Shown here piece by piece: positions 1-5,587 of a stretch of 5,621 nt of DNA. The notes under the pieces are model-generated. The model made no database searches and had not been told where the DNA came from. It worked only from the letters and a program-made list of their open reading frames with translations. The translations under genes and the position numbers were made by a program. The stretch comes from Planctomycetales bacterium (lineage in GTDB: Bacteria > Planctomycetota > Planctomycetia > Pirellulales > Thermoguttaceae), in contig SKJM01000054.1 in the NCBI GenBank assembly GCA_007122045.1, positions 1-5,621 of the forward strand, written 5' to 3'. Within the stretch, counting starts at the first letter, position 1, and every line of letters begins with the position of its first letter.

Positions 1-57
1 GCCGTAGCCGGCGCCGACGAGCGTGCTGAACGTCAGATGGGTCTTGAAGTCGGCCAT
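1..57 (-). CDS. Partial N-terminus, probable DUF457/YbcI-type membrane metal-dependent hydrolase
   Basis: Only the first 19 codons are inside the window; the gene continues past base 1 on the minus strand. The peptide reads MADFKTHLTFSTLVGAGYG. From memory of the family, MA-x-FKTH followed by a small hydrophobic Ser/Thr/Gly stretch is how many DUF457 (YbcI-like, inner-membrane metal-dependent hydrolase) proteins begin; the His would be an early conserved metal-ligand candidate and the following stretch the first membrane segment. The ATG at 57-55 is chosen because the resemblance starts exactly there. No strong Shine-Dalgarno sequence lies upstream on the minus strand, only C-rich sequence. 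With so little sequence the family call is tentative, and the reading frame itself is supported mainly by this resemblance. Confidence 0.5.
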   Translation of the reverse strand, partial: MADFKTHLTFSTLVGAGYG

Positions 58-165
58 GGGTCGGGCTGGGGGCAGCGCGGCGATTCACTCACGCGCGTTT
101 TGTACCCGACCGGTCCCCGCCGCACCAATAGCAATTTCGAGTGATAGCACTGCTGGCAGCGGCCA

Positions 166-309
166 TCAGCTTGCTACGTCTTTTGCTCGCCGGATATGTT
201 CGATTACTTGCTCGGCGCGACGATAGACTTCGGCCGAATCGATGCCCTTGCCCTCATCGAGTTGCCGGAAGCCCAGGCGAACCTTCTCCTGGAGAGTTGG
301 GAGGTCCAT
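166..309 (-). CDS. Small antitoxin-like protein (47 aa), ParD/CC2985-tail type, orphan
   Basis: This is a 47-residue ORF beginning MDLPTLQEKVRLGFRQLDEG and continuing through a charged helical tail ending HIRRAKDVAS. The pattern L-x-x-K-V-x-x-G-x-x-Q-L-D-x-G-x-G-I-D followed by an (E/V)-rich helix resembles the toxin-binding C-terminal half of ParD/CC2985-type antitoxins. The ribbon-helix-helix DNA-binding half that normally precedes it is absent. The same frame stays open upstream to 438, but that extension is not RHH-like and looks non-coding. The start at 309 is supported by GAGGA about five bases upstream (minus strand). Downstream, before the next gene at 57, there is no RelE/ParE-like reading frame, so the partner toxin is missing. 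It may be a stand-alone small protein, a remnant of a decayed toxin-antitoxin pair, or a chance ORF; the good ribosome site favours a real gene. Confidence 0.5.
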   Translation of the reverse strand: MDLPTLQEKVRLGFRQLDEGKGIDSAEVYRRAEQVIEHIRRAKDVAS

Positions 310-431
310 GTTTTCCTCGTCGGCAATTCTCAATCGTCGTTCCACGCCCCACTCGTAGCACGCTGCGCGTTCCGTGTCAAGGTAGACACTTCGCCATCCC
401 CTCCGATCGCGCCTACCCTCCCCACCCGGCA

Positions 432-466
432 TTGGCATTCGTCGGGCAGCGTGCTGGCGGTATACT
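432..466 (+). promoter_or_regulatory. Weak candidate promoter for the cvpA-like gene
   Basis: TATACT at 461-466 matches five of six bases of a sigma-70 -10 box and lies 66 bases before the CvpA-family start codon at 533. The nearest good -35 look-alike, TTGGCA at 432-437, is 23 bases away, longer than the usual 16-18, so either the -10 works alone or this is not a promoter. Confidence 0.25.
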
Positions 467-475
467 GTTCAGGGT

Positions 476-495
476 GCCGGCCGGCGTGGGCCGGC
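476..495 (+). other. GC-rich leader hairpin upstream of the cvpA-like gene
   Basis: GCCGGCC (476-482) and GGCCGGC (489-495) form a perfect seven-base-pair stem with a six-base loop. It lies between the candidate -10 box (461-466) and the CvpA-family start (533), so it would fold in the mRNA leader. There is no U-tract after it, so it is not a classical terminator. A role in mRNA stability or attenuation is possible but not shown. Confidence 0.4.
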
Positions 496-532
496 CAATC
501 GTCCGGGCATCCCGACCCCAGGAAACAATCCC

Positions 533-1189
533 ATGGAAAGCCTGCCGCTGGAACCGTACGACTTGGGGCTACTGGCCGTGCTGCTGGTGACGGTCGTGTT
601 CGGCGCGTGGAAGGGCATGGCGTGGCAGATTGCCTCGCTGGCTTCGGTGGTGCTCAGCGCCGCGGTGGCCATTCGGTTCGGCAGGCCGTTGGCCCCGCTG
701 TTCAGCCGCCACGAGCCTTGGAACCGGTTCGTGGCCATGCTGGTCCTTTACCTGGGCGTGTCGCTGGCGGTCTGGATCGTATTCCGGGTGGTGTCGCGCG
801 CGATCGACCGGGTGCAGCTCCGGGAGTTCGACCGGCAGGCCGGGGCGCTGCTCGGGGGCCTGAAGGGCGTGGCCCTGTGCCTGGTCATCACGTTCTTCGC
901 GGTCACGCTTTCCGAGACCACCCGGCAGGCCGTCCTGCGTTCGTACAGCGGGCATTATATCGCCCGGCTCATCCGCCACGCCGGGCCGGTTCTGCCCGAG
1001 GAGGTGCGCGACGTGCTGGGCGAATACATCGACGAATTGGACCGCCGGTTGGATCCGGCGACGCCGGCAGAACCCGGGCCGCTCGACCGGCTGAACGACC
1101 CGGGAGAGGGTGAACGCAGGGGAGTGGTCGACGACGTTTGGGATGCCGCAGAGGCCGCCGGCCGCATCGGCTCGGGCGGCGATCCGTGA
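533..1189 (+). CDS. CvpA family membrane protein
   Basis: This 218-residue protein has four hydrophobic segments at about residues 9-27, 31-48, 66-88 and 105-126. Between the third and fourth sits EFDRQAGALLGGLKG (98-112), matching the D-R-x-x-G-x-x-x-G-x-x-x-G signature of the CvpA family. The N-terminal YDLGLLAVLLVTVVFGAWKG also fits: an acidic residue leads into helix 1, which ends in a G-x-x-(K/R)-G turn. E. coli CvpA was named for colicin V production; relatives are inner-membrane proteins linked to envelope homeostasis, with no defined biochemical reaction. After helix 4 comes a soluble, probably cytoplasmic, charged C-terminal region of about 90 residues, rich in Pro, Asp, Glu and Arg and likely disordered near its end. 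The start at 533 has AGGA at 520-523, nine bases upstream. It appears monocistronic: the next gene is convergent, 249 bases away. Confidence 0.85.
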   Translation: MESLPLEPYDLGLLAVLLVTVVFGAWKGMAWQIASLASVVLSAAVAIRFGRPLAPLFSRHEPWNRFVAMLVLYLGVSLAVWIVFRVVSRAIDRVQLREFDRQAGALLGGLKGVALCLVITFFAVTLSETTRQAVLRSYSGHYIARLIRHAGPVLPEEVRDVLGEYIDELDRRLDPATPAEPGPLDRLNDPGEGERRGVVDDVWDAAEAAGRIGSGGDP

Positions 1190-1438
1190 TAAGTGGCGTG
1201 GCAAGTCGGCGGGACGGCCGTTGGCCATAATCGCCGGGAAAAACGACCGCCTGACCGAACATAAGATACATTATCGGACGTTGGCGGGGGCGTCACGCAT
1301 CGGCCCCATGCCGCGGGAACCCACGCTTCAGCGTGCCGTTGAAGTTCACGCTTCAGCGTGCCCGTCACCTTCGCGCCACCGCGCCGACGGACAAGAATGT
1401 CGATCCTACCGGTGGGCGCCAACTTGCCGAAACGCCCC
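1190..1438. other. Convergent intergenic gap
   Basis: This 249-base space lies between the 3' ends of the CvpA-family gene (+) and the NagB/PIG-L fusion (-). Apart from the paired palindromic repeat at 1322-1362 I see no coding frame, RNA gene or T-tract terminator. Short ORFs crossing it lack ribosome sites and recognisable composition. Confidence 0.6.
1322..1362. repeat. Two copies of a 16-base palindromic repeat
   Basis: CACGCTTCAGCGTGCC occurs at 1322-1337 and again at 1347-1362, a period of 25 bases. The first 14 bases of each copy form a near-perfect palindrome: CACGCT and AGCGTG arms around TC. The nine bases between copies include TGAAG (1340-1344), which could alternatively pair with CTTCA (1326-1330). 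The location between two converging 3' ends suggests a REP-like element, or a bidirectional transcript end or stabiliser. The repeat is seen directly; the function is inferred. Confidence 0.75.
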
Positions 1439-3313
1439 TCAGCCGTCCCAGCGGACGAACGCTTCCATGGCGTAGTATTCCGGGAGCCCGATGCGGTTGT
1501 AATGGTCGGCCGTGGCCCGGTTGCGGTCCTCGGCCCGCTGCCAGAATTCGCGCGGGTCGTCGGGGCCCGGAAACAGCGCCGAATCCTTCTGCGATTCGTG
1601 CCGGAAGATGGCCTGCTTCTTCAGCCGCAGATCGCCCGGGCTCAGCGGCACCGCGATGTCGATCTCATCCAGAGGCCATTCCTGCCACGCGCCGCGGTAC
1701 AGCAGCACCTCGGGCCGGGCGCCCGTTGCGGCCTCGATTTGCCCGAGGGCCCGGAAGATGGCGGCGGCGCAAACGCGGTGGGTGCCGTGCGGGTCGGTAA
1801 CATCGCCGGCCACGTACACCTGGTGCGGGGCGACCTGCTCGATCAACTCGCGCACGATGCGCACGTCGTCCTCGCCGATGGGCTTCTTGCCGATGGTGCC
1901 CGTCCGGTAGAACGGCAGGTCGAGGAAGTGCAGGTGCTCCTCCTTGCAGCCGCACACGCCGGCGGCGGCCTTCGCCTCGCTCCAGCGGATCAGCCCCTTG
2001 ATCTTCAGCACGGCTTCGTGGTCCGGCTCGCCGGGGCTTTTCGAAGCGACCGATTGCACGACCTGCGACTCCAACTCCGGCGTTTTCTGATCGTCGATGC
2101 CGAACCGGCGGTTCAGTTCGGTCACCAGGTCGGCCAGCGTGAGCGCGTCGTGGTCGAACACGGCGATGTTGCCGCTGGTCATGTAGGCGACGTGCACCTC
2201 GTGCGAGTCCTCGACCAGGCGGATGATGGTGCCGCCCATCGAGATGACGTCGTCGTCGGGGTGCGGGCTGAAGACCAGCGCGCGCTGCGGCTCCCGCCCG
2301 GCCGGCTTGTATTCGATGGTGTCGAGCATCCGGCGGAACACGCGGTGCGCCACCCGGGGGGCCGGCCCGTGGTCGCGCAGCAGTTGATGCAGCCCGTAGG
2401 CGCGGAAGTCGTCGCCGTCGAGCTTCAACAGCGCCTTGCCCGCCTGCTCGCACAGCCACAGCACGGCCCGCTTGATCAACTCGCCGGTCCATTCGACGCC
2501 GCCGAGAACCCACGGCGTCGCCACGGCGGTCAGTTCGGCGGCGGCCGCTTCGTCGACAAAGACCGTGGCGGCCGGGTGCTCCCGCAGGTAGCTGGCCGGC
2601 ACGGCGTCGGTTTCCGGTCCCTCGACGGCCTCCCGAATGATCTGCGCCTTGTGCTCGCCGAAGGCCATCAGGATGACCCGGCGCGCCTCGAGGATGGTTC
2701 CGATGCCCATCGTCAGCGCCTGCGTGGGCACGTTCTCCTCGTGGAAGAAGTCGCTGGCGGCGTCCTTTCGGGTAACCGGGTCGAGCGTGACCAGCCGGGT
2801 GCGGCTGTGCCGCTCGCCGAACGGCTCATTGAAGCCGATATGGCCGTTGCGGCCCACGCCCAGCAGCACGATGTCCAGCCCGCCCACCCGGCGGATCTGC
2901 GCCTCGAACCCGCGGCAATGCTCCTCGACGTCTTCCGGCGCCACGGTGCCGTCGAGAATGTAGACGTGATGGGGCGGAATGTTGACGTGATCGAAGAAGT
3001 TCTCGGCCATCCACCGGCGGTAGCTCTGGAGGCGGTCCGGGCCGATGCCGTAGTACTCGTCCAGATTGAAGGTGAGCACCCGGGAGAAGTCGAGCCGCTC
3101 CTCGCGGTGCATGCGGATCAGTTCGCGGTACACCCCGATGGGCGTCGAGCCGGTCGGCAGCCCGAGCACCGCGTTCTGGCCGATGGCGTTCCGCTCGCGG
3201 ATGAGGTTGGCGATGGTTTGGGCGACGTGCCGGGCGACGTCGGTGTCGGACGCGAAGGCGAAGCAAGGGACCTTGGTGCCGGGAATCGGTTGCGCGGGTT
3301 GGATTTGGATCAT
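1439..3313 (-). CDS. Glucosamine-6-phosphate deaminase-like / PIG-L (LmbE) deacetylase-like fusion protein
   Basis: This 624-residue cytoplasmic protein has two catalytic modules. Residues about 15-275 are NagB/sugar-isomerase-like: LGLPTGSTP (50-58) for phosphate binding, FNLDEYYG (82-89) with the general-base Asp85, and LGVGRNGHIGFNEP (151-164) with His158 and Glu163. E. coli NagB has Asp141 where this protein has Asn156. Residues about 345-560 are PIG-L/LmbE-like: SPHPDDDVISMGG (349-361) supplies the zinc motif (His351, Asp354, with Asp353 as likely base), and DPHGTH (507-512) supplies His509 and the third ligand His512. NagB normally converts glucosamine-6-phosphate to fructose-6-phosphate and ammonia; PIG-L enzymes remove N-acetyl groups from GlcNAc conjugates. 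A coupled deacetylation-deamination role is attractive but inferred. Similar fusions are annotated as NagB-like. The ATG at 3313 is preferred to an in-frame ATG at 3448 because the extra 45 residues are low-complexity and unlike the family. There is no clear Shine-Dalgarno sequence. Confidence 0.92.
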   Translation of the reverse strand: MIQIQPAQPIPGTKVPCFAFASDTDVARHVAQTIANLIRERNAIGQNAVLGLPTGSTPIGVYRELIRMHREERLDFSRVLTFNLDEYYGIGPDRLQSYRRWMAENFFDHVNIPPHHVYILDGTVAPEDVEEHCRGFEAQIRRVGGLDIVLLGVGRNGHIGFNEPFGERHSRTRLVTLDPVTRKDAASDFFHEENVPTQALTMGIGTILEARRVILMAFGEHKAQIIREAVEGPETDAVPASYLREHPAATVFVDEAAAAELTAVATPWVLGGVEWTGELIKRAVLWLCEQAGKALLKLDGDDFRAYGLHQLLRDHGPAPRVAHRVFRRMLDTIEYKPAGREPQRALVFSPHPDDDVISMGGTIIRLVEDSHEVHVAYMTSGNIAVFDHDALTLADLVTELNRRFGIDDQKTPELESQVVQSVASKSPGEPDHEAVLKIKGLIRWSEAKAAAGVCGCKEEHLHFLDLPFYRTGTIGKKPIGEDDVRIVRELIEQVAPHQVYVAGDVTDPHGTHRVCAAAIFRALGQIEAATGARPEVLLYRGAWQEWPLDEIDIAVPLSPGDLRLKKQAIFRHESQKDSALFPGPDDPREFWQRAEDRNRATADHYNRIGLPEYYAMEAFVRWDG

Positions 3314-3531
3314 GGTTGGGGGGCTGCCCGCCCCAATGGGCGGTTCGTGGTGGCAGGGGCTCAAGGGACTATACTGCGCGGTGCGGCCGGCCCCCTGTTG
3401 GCCGGGTCGGCAACGGTCTAACCCCTCATCATAGCATCTTCGTCGCAAACCGACCAGTGCCGGAAGACGGCCCGTTTGCTCCCCTTTCCCCAGCCCGCCA
3501 CCCTTGCCGGGTCGCCTTGCTGTCGTTGGGG

Positions 3532-3560
3532 TTGCCCAGGACCAGCTATGTGGCTACAAT
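3532..3560 (+). promoter_or_regulatory. Sigma-70-like promoter of mazEF
   Basis: TTGCCC (3532-3537) and TACAAT (3555-3560) are separated by exactly 17 bases, matching four of six and five of six consensus bases. Initiation would fall near 3567, giving a very short leader before the ribosome site at 3570-3574. MazE/MazF complexes usually repress their own promoter; the operator would be expected here, but I cannot identify it with confidence. Confidence 0.6.
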
Positions 3561-3569
3561 GTAAATACT

Positions 3570-3574
3570 GGAGG
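3570..3574 (+). promoter_or_regulatory. Ribosome binding site of mazE
   Basis: GGAGG, within TGGAGGTG, lies seven bases before the ATG at 3582. It decides the mazE start against an in-frame ATG at 3504, and is the strongest Shine-Dalgarno sequence in the window. Confidence 0.85.
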
Positions 3575-3581
3575 TGTTCAT

Positions 3582-3836
3582 ATGAAGACACGCATCGTTC
3601 GTATCGGGAACTCCCAAGGTGTTCGAATTCCCAAGCCGATCTTGGAACAGACCGGGCTGCGCGGCGAGGTCCACATCCAAGTGGAAAACGACGCCGTGGT
3701 CATCAGGCCGGCCACACCTCCGCGCGCCGGCTGGGACGAAGCCTTTCGCCAAATGGCCAACCGCGGCGAGGACCGCCTGTTGGACGACGTTGAACCGAGC
3801 TTGTCTGCATGGGACGACGAAACATGGCAGTGGTGA
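3582..3836 (+). CDS. mazE: MazE-like antitoxin, AbrB/SpoVT DNA-binding family
   Basis: This is an 84-residue antitoxin. Residues 1-44 form an AbrB/MazE swapped-hairpin DNA-binding domain: MKTRIVRIGNSQGVRIPKPI is the classic signature (I-G-N-S-x-G-x-R-I-P), followed by L-x-x-T-G-L and a strand rich in Val/Ile. Residues 45-84 are an acidic, probably disordered tail ending SAWDDETWQW, the type of aromatic/acidic segment MazE uses to wrap around and block MazF. The protein is expected to neutralise the toxin encoded immediately downstream and, with it, repress the operon. The start at 3582 is fixed by GGAGG seven bases upstream and by the family's N-terminus. The end overlaps the toxin gene start by 13 bases, so the two are translationally linked. 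Length is typical of the family. Confidence 0.93.
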   Translation: MKTRIVRIGNSQGVRIPKPILEQTGLRGEVHIQVENDAVVIRPATPPRAGWDEAFRQMANRGEDRLLDDVEPSLSAWDDETWQW

Positions 3837-4153
3837 TCGACCGCTTCGACGTGTATCTGGTGAACCTTGACCCGACTGTCGGCAGCGAGATCCGAAAGGC
3901 GCGCCCGTGTCTGGTTGTGTCGCCGGACGAAATGAACCATCATATCCGCACGGCCATCGTCGCTCCGATGACCACCAAGGGGCGCAAGTACCCAACCCGC
4001 GTTTCGTGCCGCTTCGCGGGAAAAAGTGGGCAGGTTGTCCTCGACCAAATCCGGACTGTGGATCAATCGCGCTTGACCAAACGGCTTGGCCGTCTGGATG
4101 CGAAGACCTGCGGCCGAGTTCTTGAGATCCTCCAGGCGATGTTTACACCGTAA
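3824..4153 (+). CDS. mazF: MazF/PemK-family mRNA interferase toxin
   Basis: This 109-residue toxin is expected to cut mRNA at short specific sequences and arrest growth when MazE is degraded. Family landmarks run in order: FDVYLVNLDPTVGSEI (8-23), ARPCLVVSPDEMN (26-38), APMTT (47-51), CRFAGKSGQVVLDQIRTVD (62-80) and KRLGRLD (86-92). By comparison with characterised MazF enzymes, Arg27 and Thr50 are the likely catalytic residues, and both are present, so the toxin looks active. An in-frame ATG at 3809 would add MGRRN; I prefer 3824, which has GGGACGA (3811-3817) at suitable spacing and fits family N-termini. Either start overlaps mazE. Cleavage specificity cannot be read from the sequence. The gene stops six bases before the 3' end of the convergent proB, with no room for a separate terminator. 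Confidence 0.93.
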   Translation: MAVVIDRFDVYLVNLDPTVGSEIRKARPCLVVSPDEMNHHIRTAIVAPMTTKGRKYPTRVSCRFAGKSGQVVLDQIRTVDQSRLTKRLGRLDAKTCGRVLEILQAMFTP

Positions 4154-4159
4154 TCGGGC

Positions 4160-5335
4160 TTACGAACCGGCGCCTTCCTTCCCACCGTTGTGCCCCTGCC
4201 CGGTCACCGCCATGTTGTCGCGGTGGATCACTTCATCGTACGGGCGGTAGCCGAGGGTCTCGGCAATCTGCGGCGTGCGCAGGCCCTTGATCCGGTCGAG
4301 GTCGTCGGCGCTGTAGTTGGTCAGTCCGCGGGCGAACTCGCGGCCGTCGGGGTCGCGCAGGCGAACCACGTCGCCCTTGCGGAAGCGGCCCTCGACGCTT
4401 ACGACGCCGATGGCCAGCAGACTGCGGCCCTGGTTCTCCACCGCGTGCCGCGCCCCCGCGTCGAGCACGAGCGTGCCGCGCGGCTGGACCGTCAGCCCGA
4501 TCCATCGTTTGCGCGCGGCCACGGTTTGGCCCTGCGCCAGGAACAGGGTGCCCACCGATTCGCCGGCGAGGATGCGCGTCAGCACGTCGGGGCAGGCGCC
4601 GCCGGCGATGATGACGTTTTCGCCGCCGGTGGTGGCCAGGCGGGCCGCCTCCAGCTTGCTGGCCATGCCGCCCTTGCCCAGCCCCCCGCCGTGGTCGCAC
4701 ACCAGGCGAAGGACCGAGTCGTCCAGGCGCGCGACCGTGGGGATCAGGCGGCTTTGTGGGCTGTGGGGATCGCCGTCGTAAAGCCCGTCCACGTCCGAAA
4801 GCAGCACCAGCAGCGGCGCCCGGATGAGGTTGGTCACGATGGCTGCCAGCCGGTCGTTGTCGCCGAATGTGGTCTGAAGCTCGTCGACGGCAATGGTGTC
4901 GTTCTCGTTGATGACCGGAACGGTGCCCAACTGCAGGAGCGTGAGGATGGTGTTTCGGGCGTTGAGGTATCGGGTGCGATGGTCCAGGTCGTCGGCGGTC
5001 AGGAGGATTTGGGCGGCGTGGCGGCCGTACCGGAAGAGCGTCCGTTCATAGGCCTCGACCAGCACGCTCTGGCCGACGGCGGCCACGGCCTGCAAGTGGG
5101 CCAGGTCGGTGGGTCGGCCGGGCAGCCCCAGGCGGCCCACGCCGGCCCCCACCGCCCCCGAACTGACCAGCACCACCCGGCGGCCCGACTCCATCACCGC
5201 ATGAACCTGCATGGCAAGCTGCTCGATCCGTTGCGAGTCGAGCCGGCCGGCGGCGTCGGTCAGCACGCGCGTGCCCACCTTCACCACGATCGTTGTGGCG
5301 GTCGCGGCAATTTCCTGTCGGAGCAAGTCGGGCAT
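4160..5335 (-). CDS. proB: Glutamate 5-kinase with C-terminal PUA domain
   Basis: This 391-residue cytoplasmic enzyme carries out the first step of proline synthesis: ATP-dependent phosphorylation of L-glutamate to glutamyl-5-phosphate, which ProA then reduces. The amino-acid-kinase domain spans about 14-265: VVKVGTRVLT (17-26, catalytic Lys19), VSSGAVGAG (57-65), VPVINENDT (139-147, glutamate-binding Asp146), FGDNDRLAA (157-165), LLSDVDGLYDGDP (178-190), GKGGMASKLEAA (220-231, Lys227) and GESVGTLF (258-265). A PUA domain follows (about 284-375) and includes the HRDNM end seen in E. coli ProB; it is associated with regulation. Length is close to the usual 370 or so plus a short Gly-rich tail. 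The start at 5335 is chosen over an in-frame ATG at 5401 because AGGA lies four bases upstream (5343-5340) and the homology begins there. No proA is in the window. Proline feedback inhibition is the family norm. Confidence 0.95.
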   Translation of the reverse strand: MPDLLRQEIAATATTIVVKVGTRVLTDAAGRLDSQRIEQLAMQVHAVMESGRRVVLVSSGAVGAGVGRLGLPGRPTDLAHLQAVAAVGQSVLVEAYERTLFRYGRHAAQILLTADDLDHRTRYLNARNTILTLLQLGTVPVINENDTIAVDELQTTFGDNDRLAAIVTNLIRAPLLVLLSDVDGLYDGDPHSPQSRLIPTVARLDDSVLRLVCDHGGGLGKGGMASKLEAARLATTGGENVIIAGGACPDVLTRILAGESVGTLFLAQGQTVAARKRWIGLTVQPRGTLVLDAGARHAVENQGRSLLAIGVVSVEGRFRKGDVVRLRDPDGREFARGLTNYSADDLDRIKGLRTPQIAETLGYRPYDEVIHRDNMAVTGQGHNGGKEGAGS

Positions 5336-5513
5336 AGCGTCCTTTTGCCGGTGGTGGTGGCCGGTTTTCTCCTGCAAAGTCGCAAAACCAAAGCGGCCCA
5401 ATGTCGATAACTACGTGATGAGAATAGTGGATTACAGCGGCAGTTGGAAGAGCAAGAGCGAAGAATTCGGGAGTAGCGTTGCTGAAACCGGCGACGCTTG
5501 AGGCGGTGTCCAA

Positions 5514-5547
5514 GCACCCCTCTCCCCTTCCCCGCCGGGCTTGCCCC
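5514..5547. repeat. 34-base direct repeat, copy 1
   Basis: This C-rich unit starts GCACCCCTCTCCCC and ends GGGCTTGCCCC. It is repeated exactly at 5588-5621, a period of 74 bases. With the bases that follow, it forms a hairpin: GCCGGG (5534-5539) pairs with CCCGGC (5545-5550) around a five-base loop. Confidence 0.85.
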
Positions 5548-5587
5548 GGCCGGCCCCATGACTGGCCAGCTACCACGAAGCCCCCGC

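Larger units (their letters stand above)
3314..3581. other. Divergent intergenic region between the NagB/PIG-L fusion and mazEF
   Basis: This 268-base non-coding region carries the promoters of both flanking units. On the minus strand TATAGT (3373-3368) and TATGAT (3433-3428) each match five of six bases of a -10 box for the fusion gene, but neither has a convincing -35 at normal spacing. On the plus strand the clear promoter is that of mazE near 3532-3560. It also contains a CCGGCC/GGCCGG hairpin at 3387-3405 and a TTGGGG/CCCCAA hairpin at 3316-3336, directly beside the fusion gene's start codon. The stretch 3440-3530 is C-rich with nothing recognisable. Confidence 0.5.

Noticed and set aside
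89..166. 25-codon ORF overlapping the stop of the antitoxin-like ORF as TGATG (minus strand), considered as the missing toxin
   Set aside because: Far too short and without any RelE/ParE-like pattern; two Cys and one Trp close together are not enough to call a function.
196..1113. 305-codon plus-strand open frame overlapping the CvpA-family gene
   Set aside because: Its Arg/Gly/Pro/Ala-rich translation is an out-of-frame reading of the CvpA gene; it has no family motif and no ribosome site.
569..1228. 219-codon minus-strand open frame opposite the CvpA-family gene
   Set aside because: Antisense shadow rich in Arg, His, Pro and Gln; the plus strand encodes four membrane helices and the CvpA signature.
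1358..3421. 687-codon plus-strand open frame opposite the NagB/PIG-L fusion
   Set aside because: It is the antisense shadow of a GC-rich gene: low-complexity Val/Ala/Asp/Gln/Arg/His-rich, no recognisable domain, no ribosome site, while the minus strand carries complete family motifs.
3314..3448. 45-codon N-terminal extension of the NagB/PIG-L fusion
   Set aside because: The extension is Arg/Gly/Pro-rich and contains the promoter-like and hairpin sequences of the intergenic region; family resemblance begins after the ATG at 3313.
4154..4159. Shared terminator between mazF and proB
   Set aside because: The gap is six bases and I found no stem with a T-tract across it.
5336..5401. 22-codon N-terminal extension of proB
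   Set aside because: It would include the AGGA ribosome site of the internal ATG, and glutamate 5-kinases start close to the VVKVGTRVLT motif.
4190..5410. 406-codon plus-strand open frame opposite proB
   Set aside because: Antisense shadow with repetitive Ala/Gly/Val/His/Gln composition; the minus-strand proB is unambiguous.
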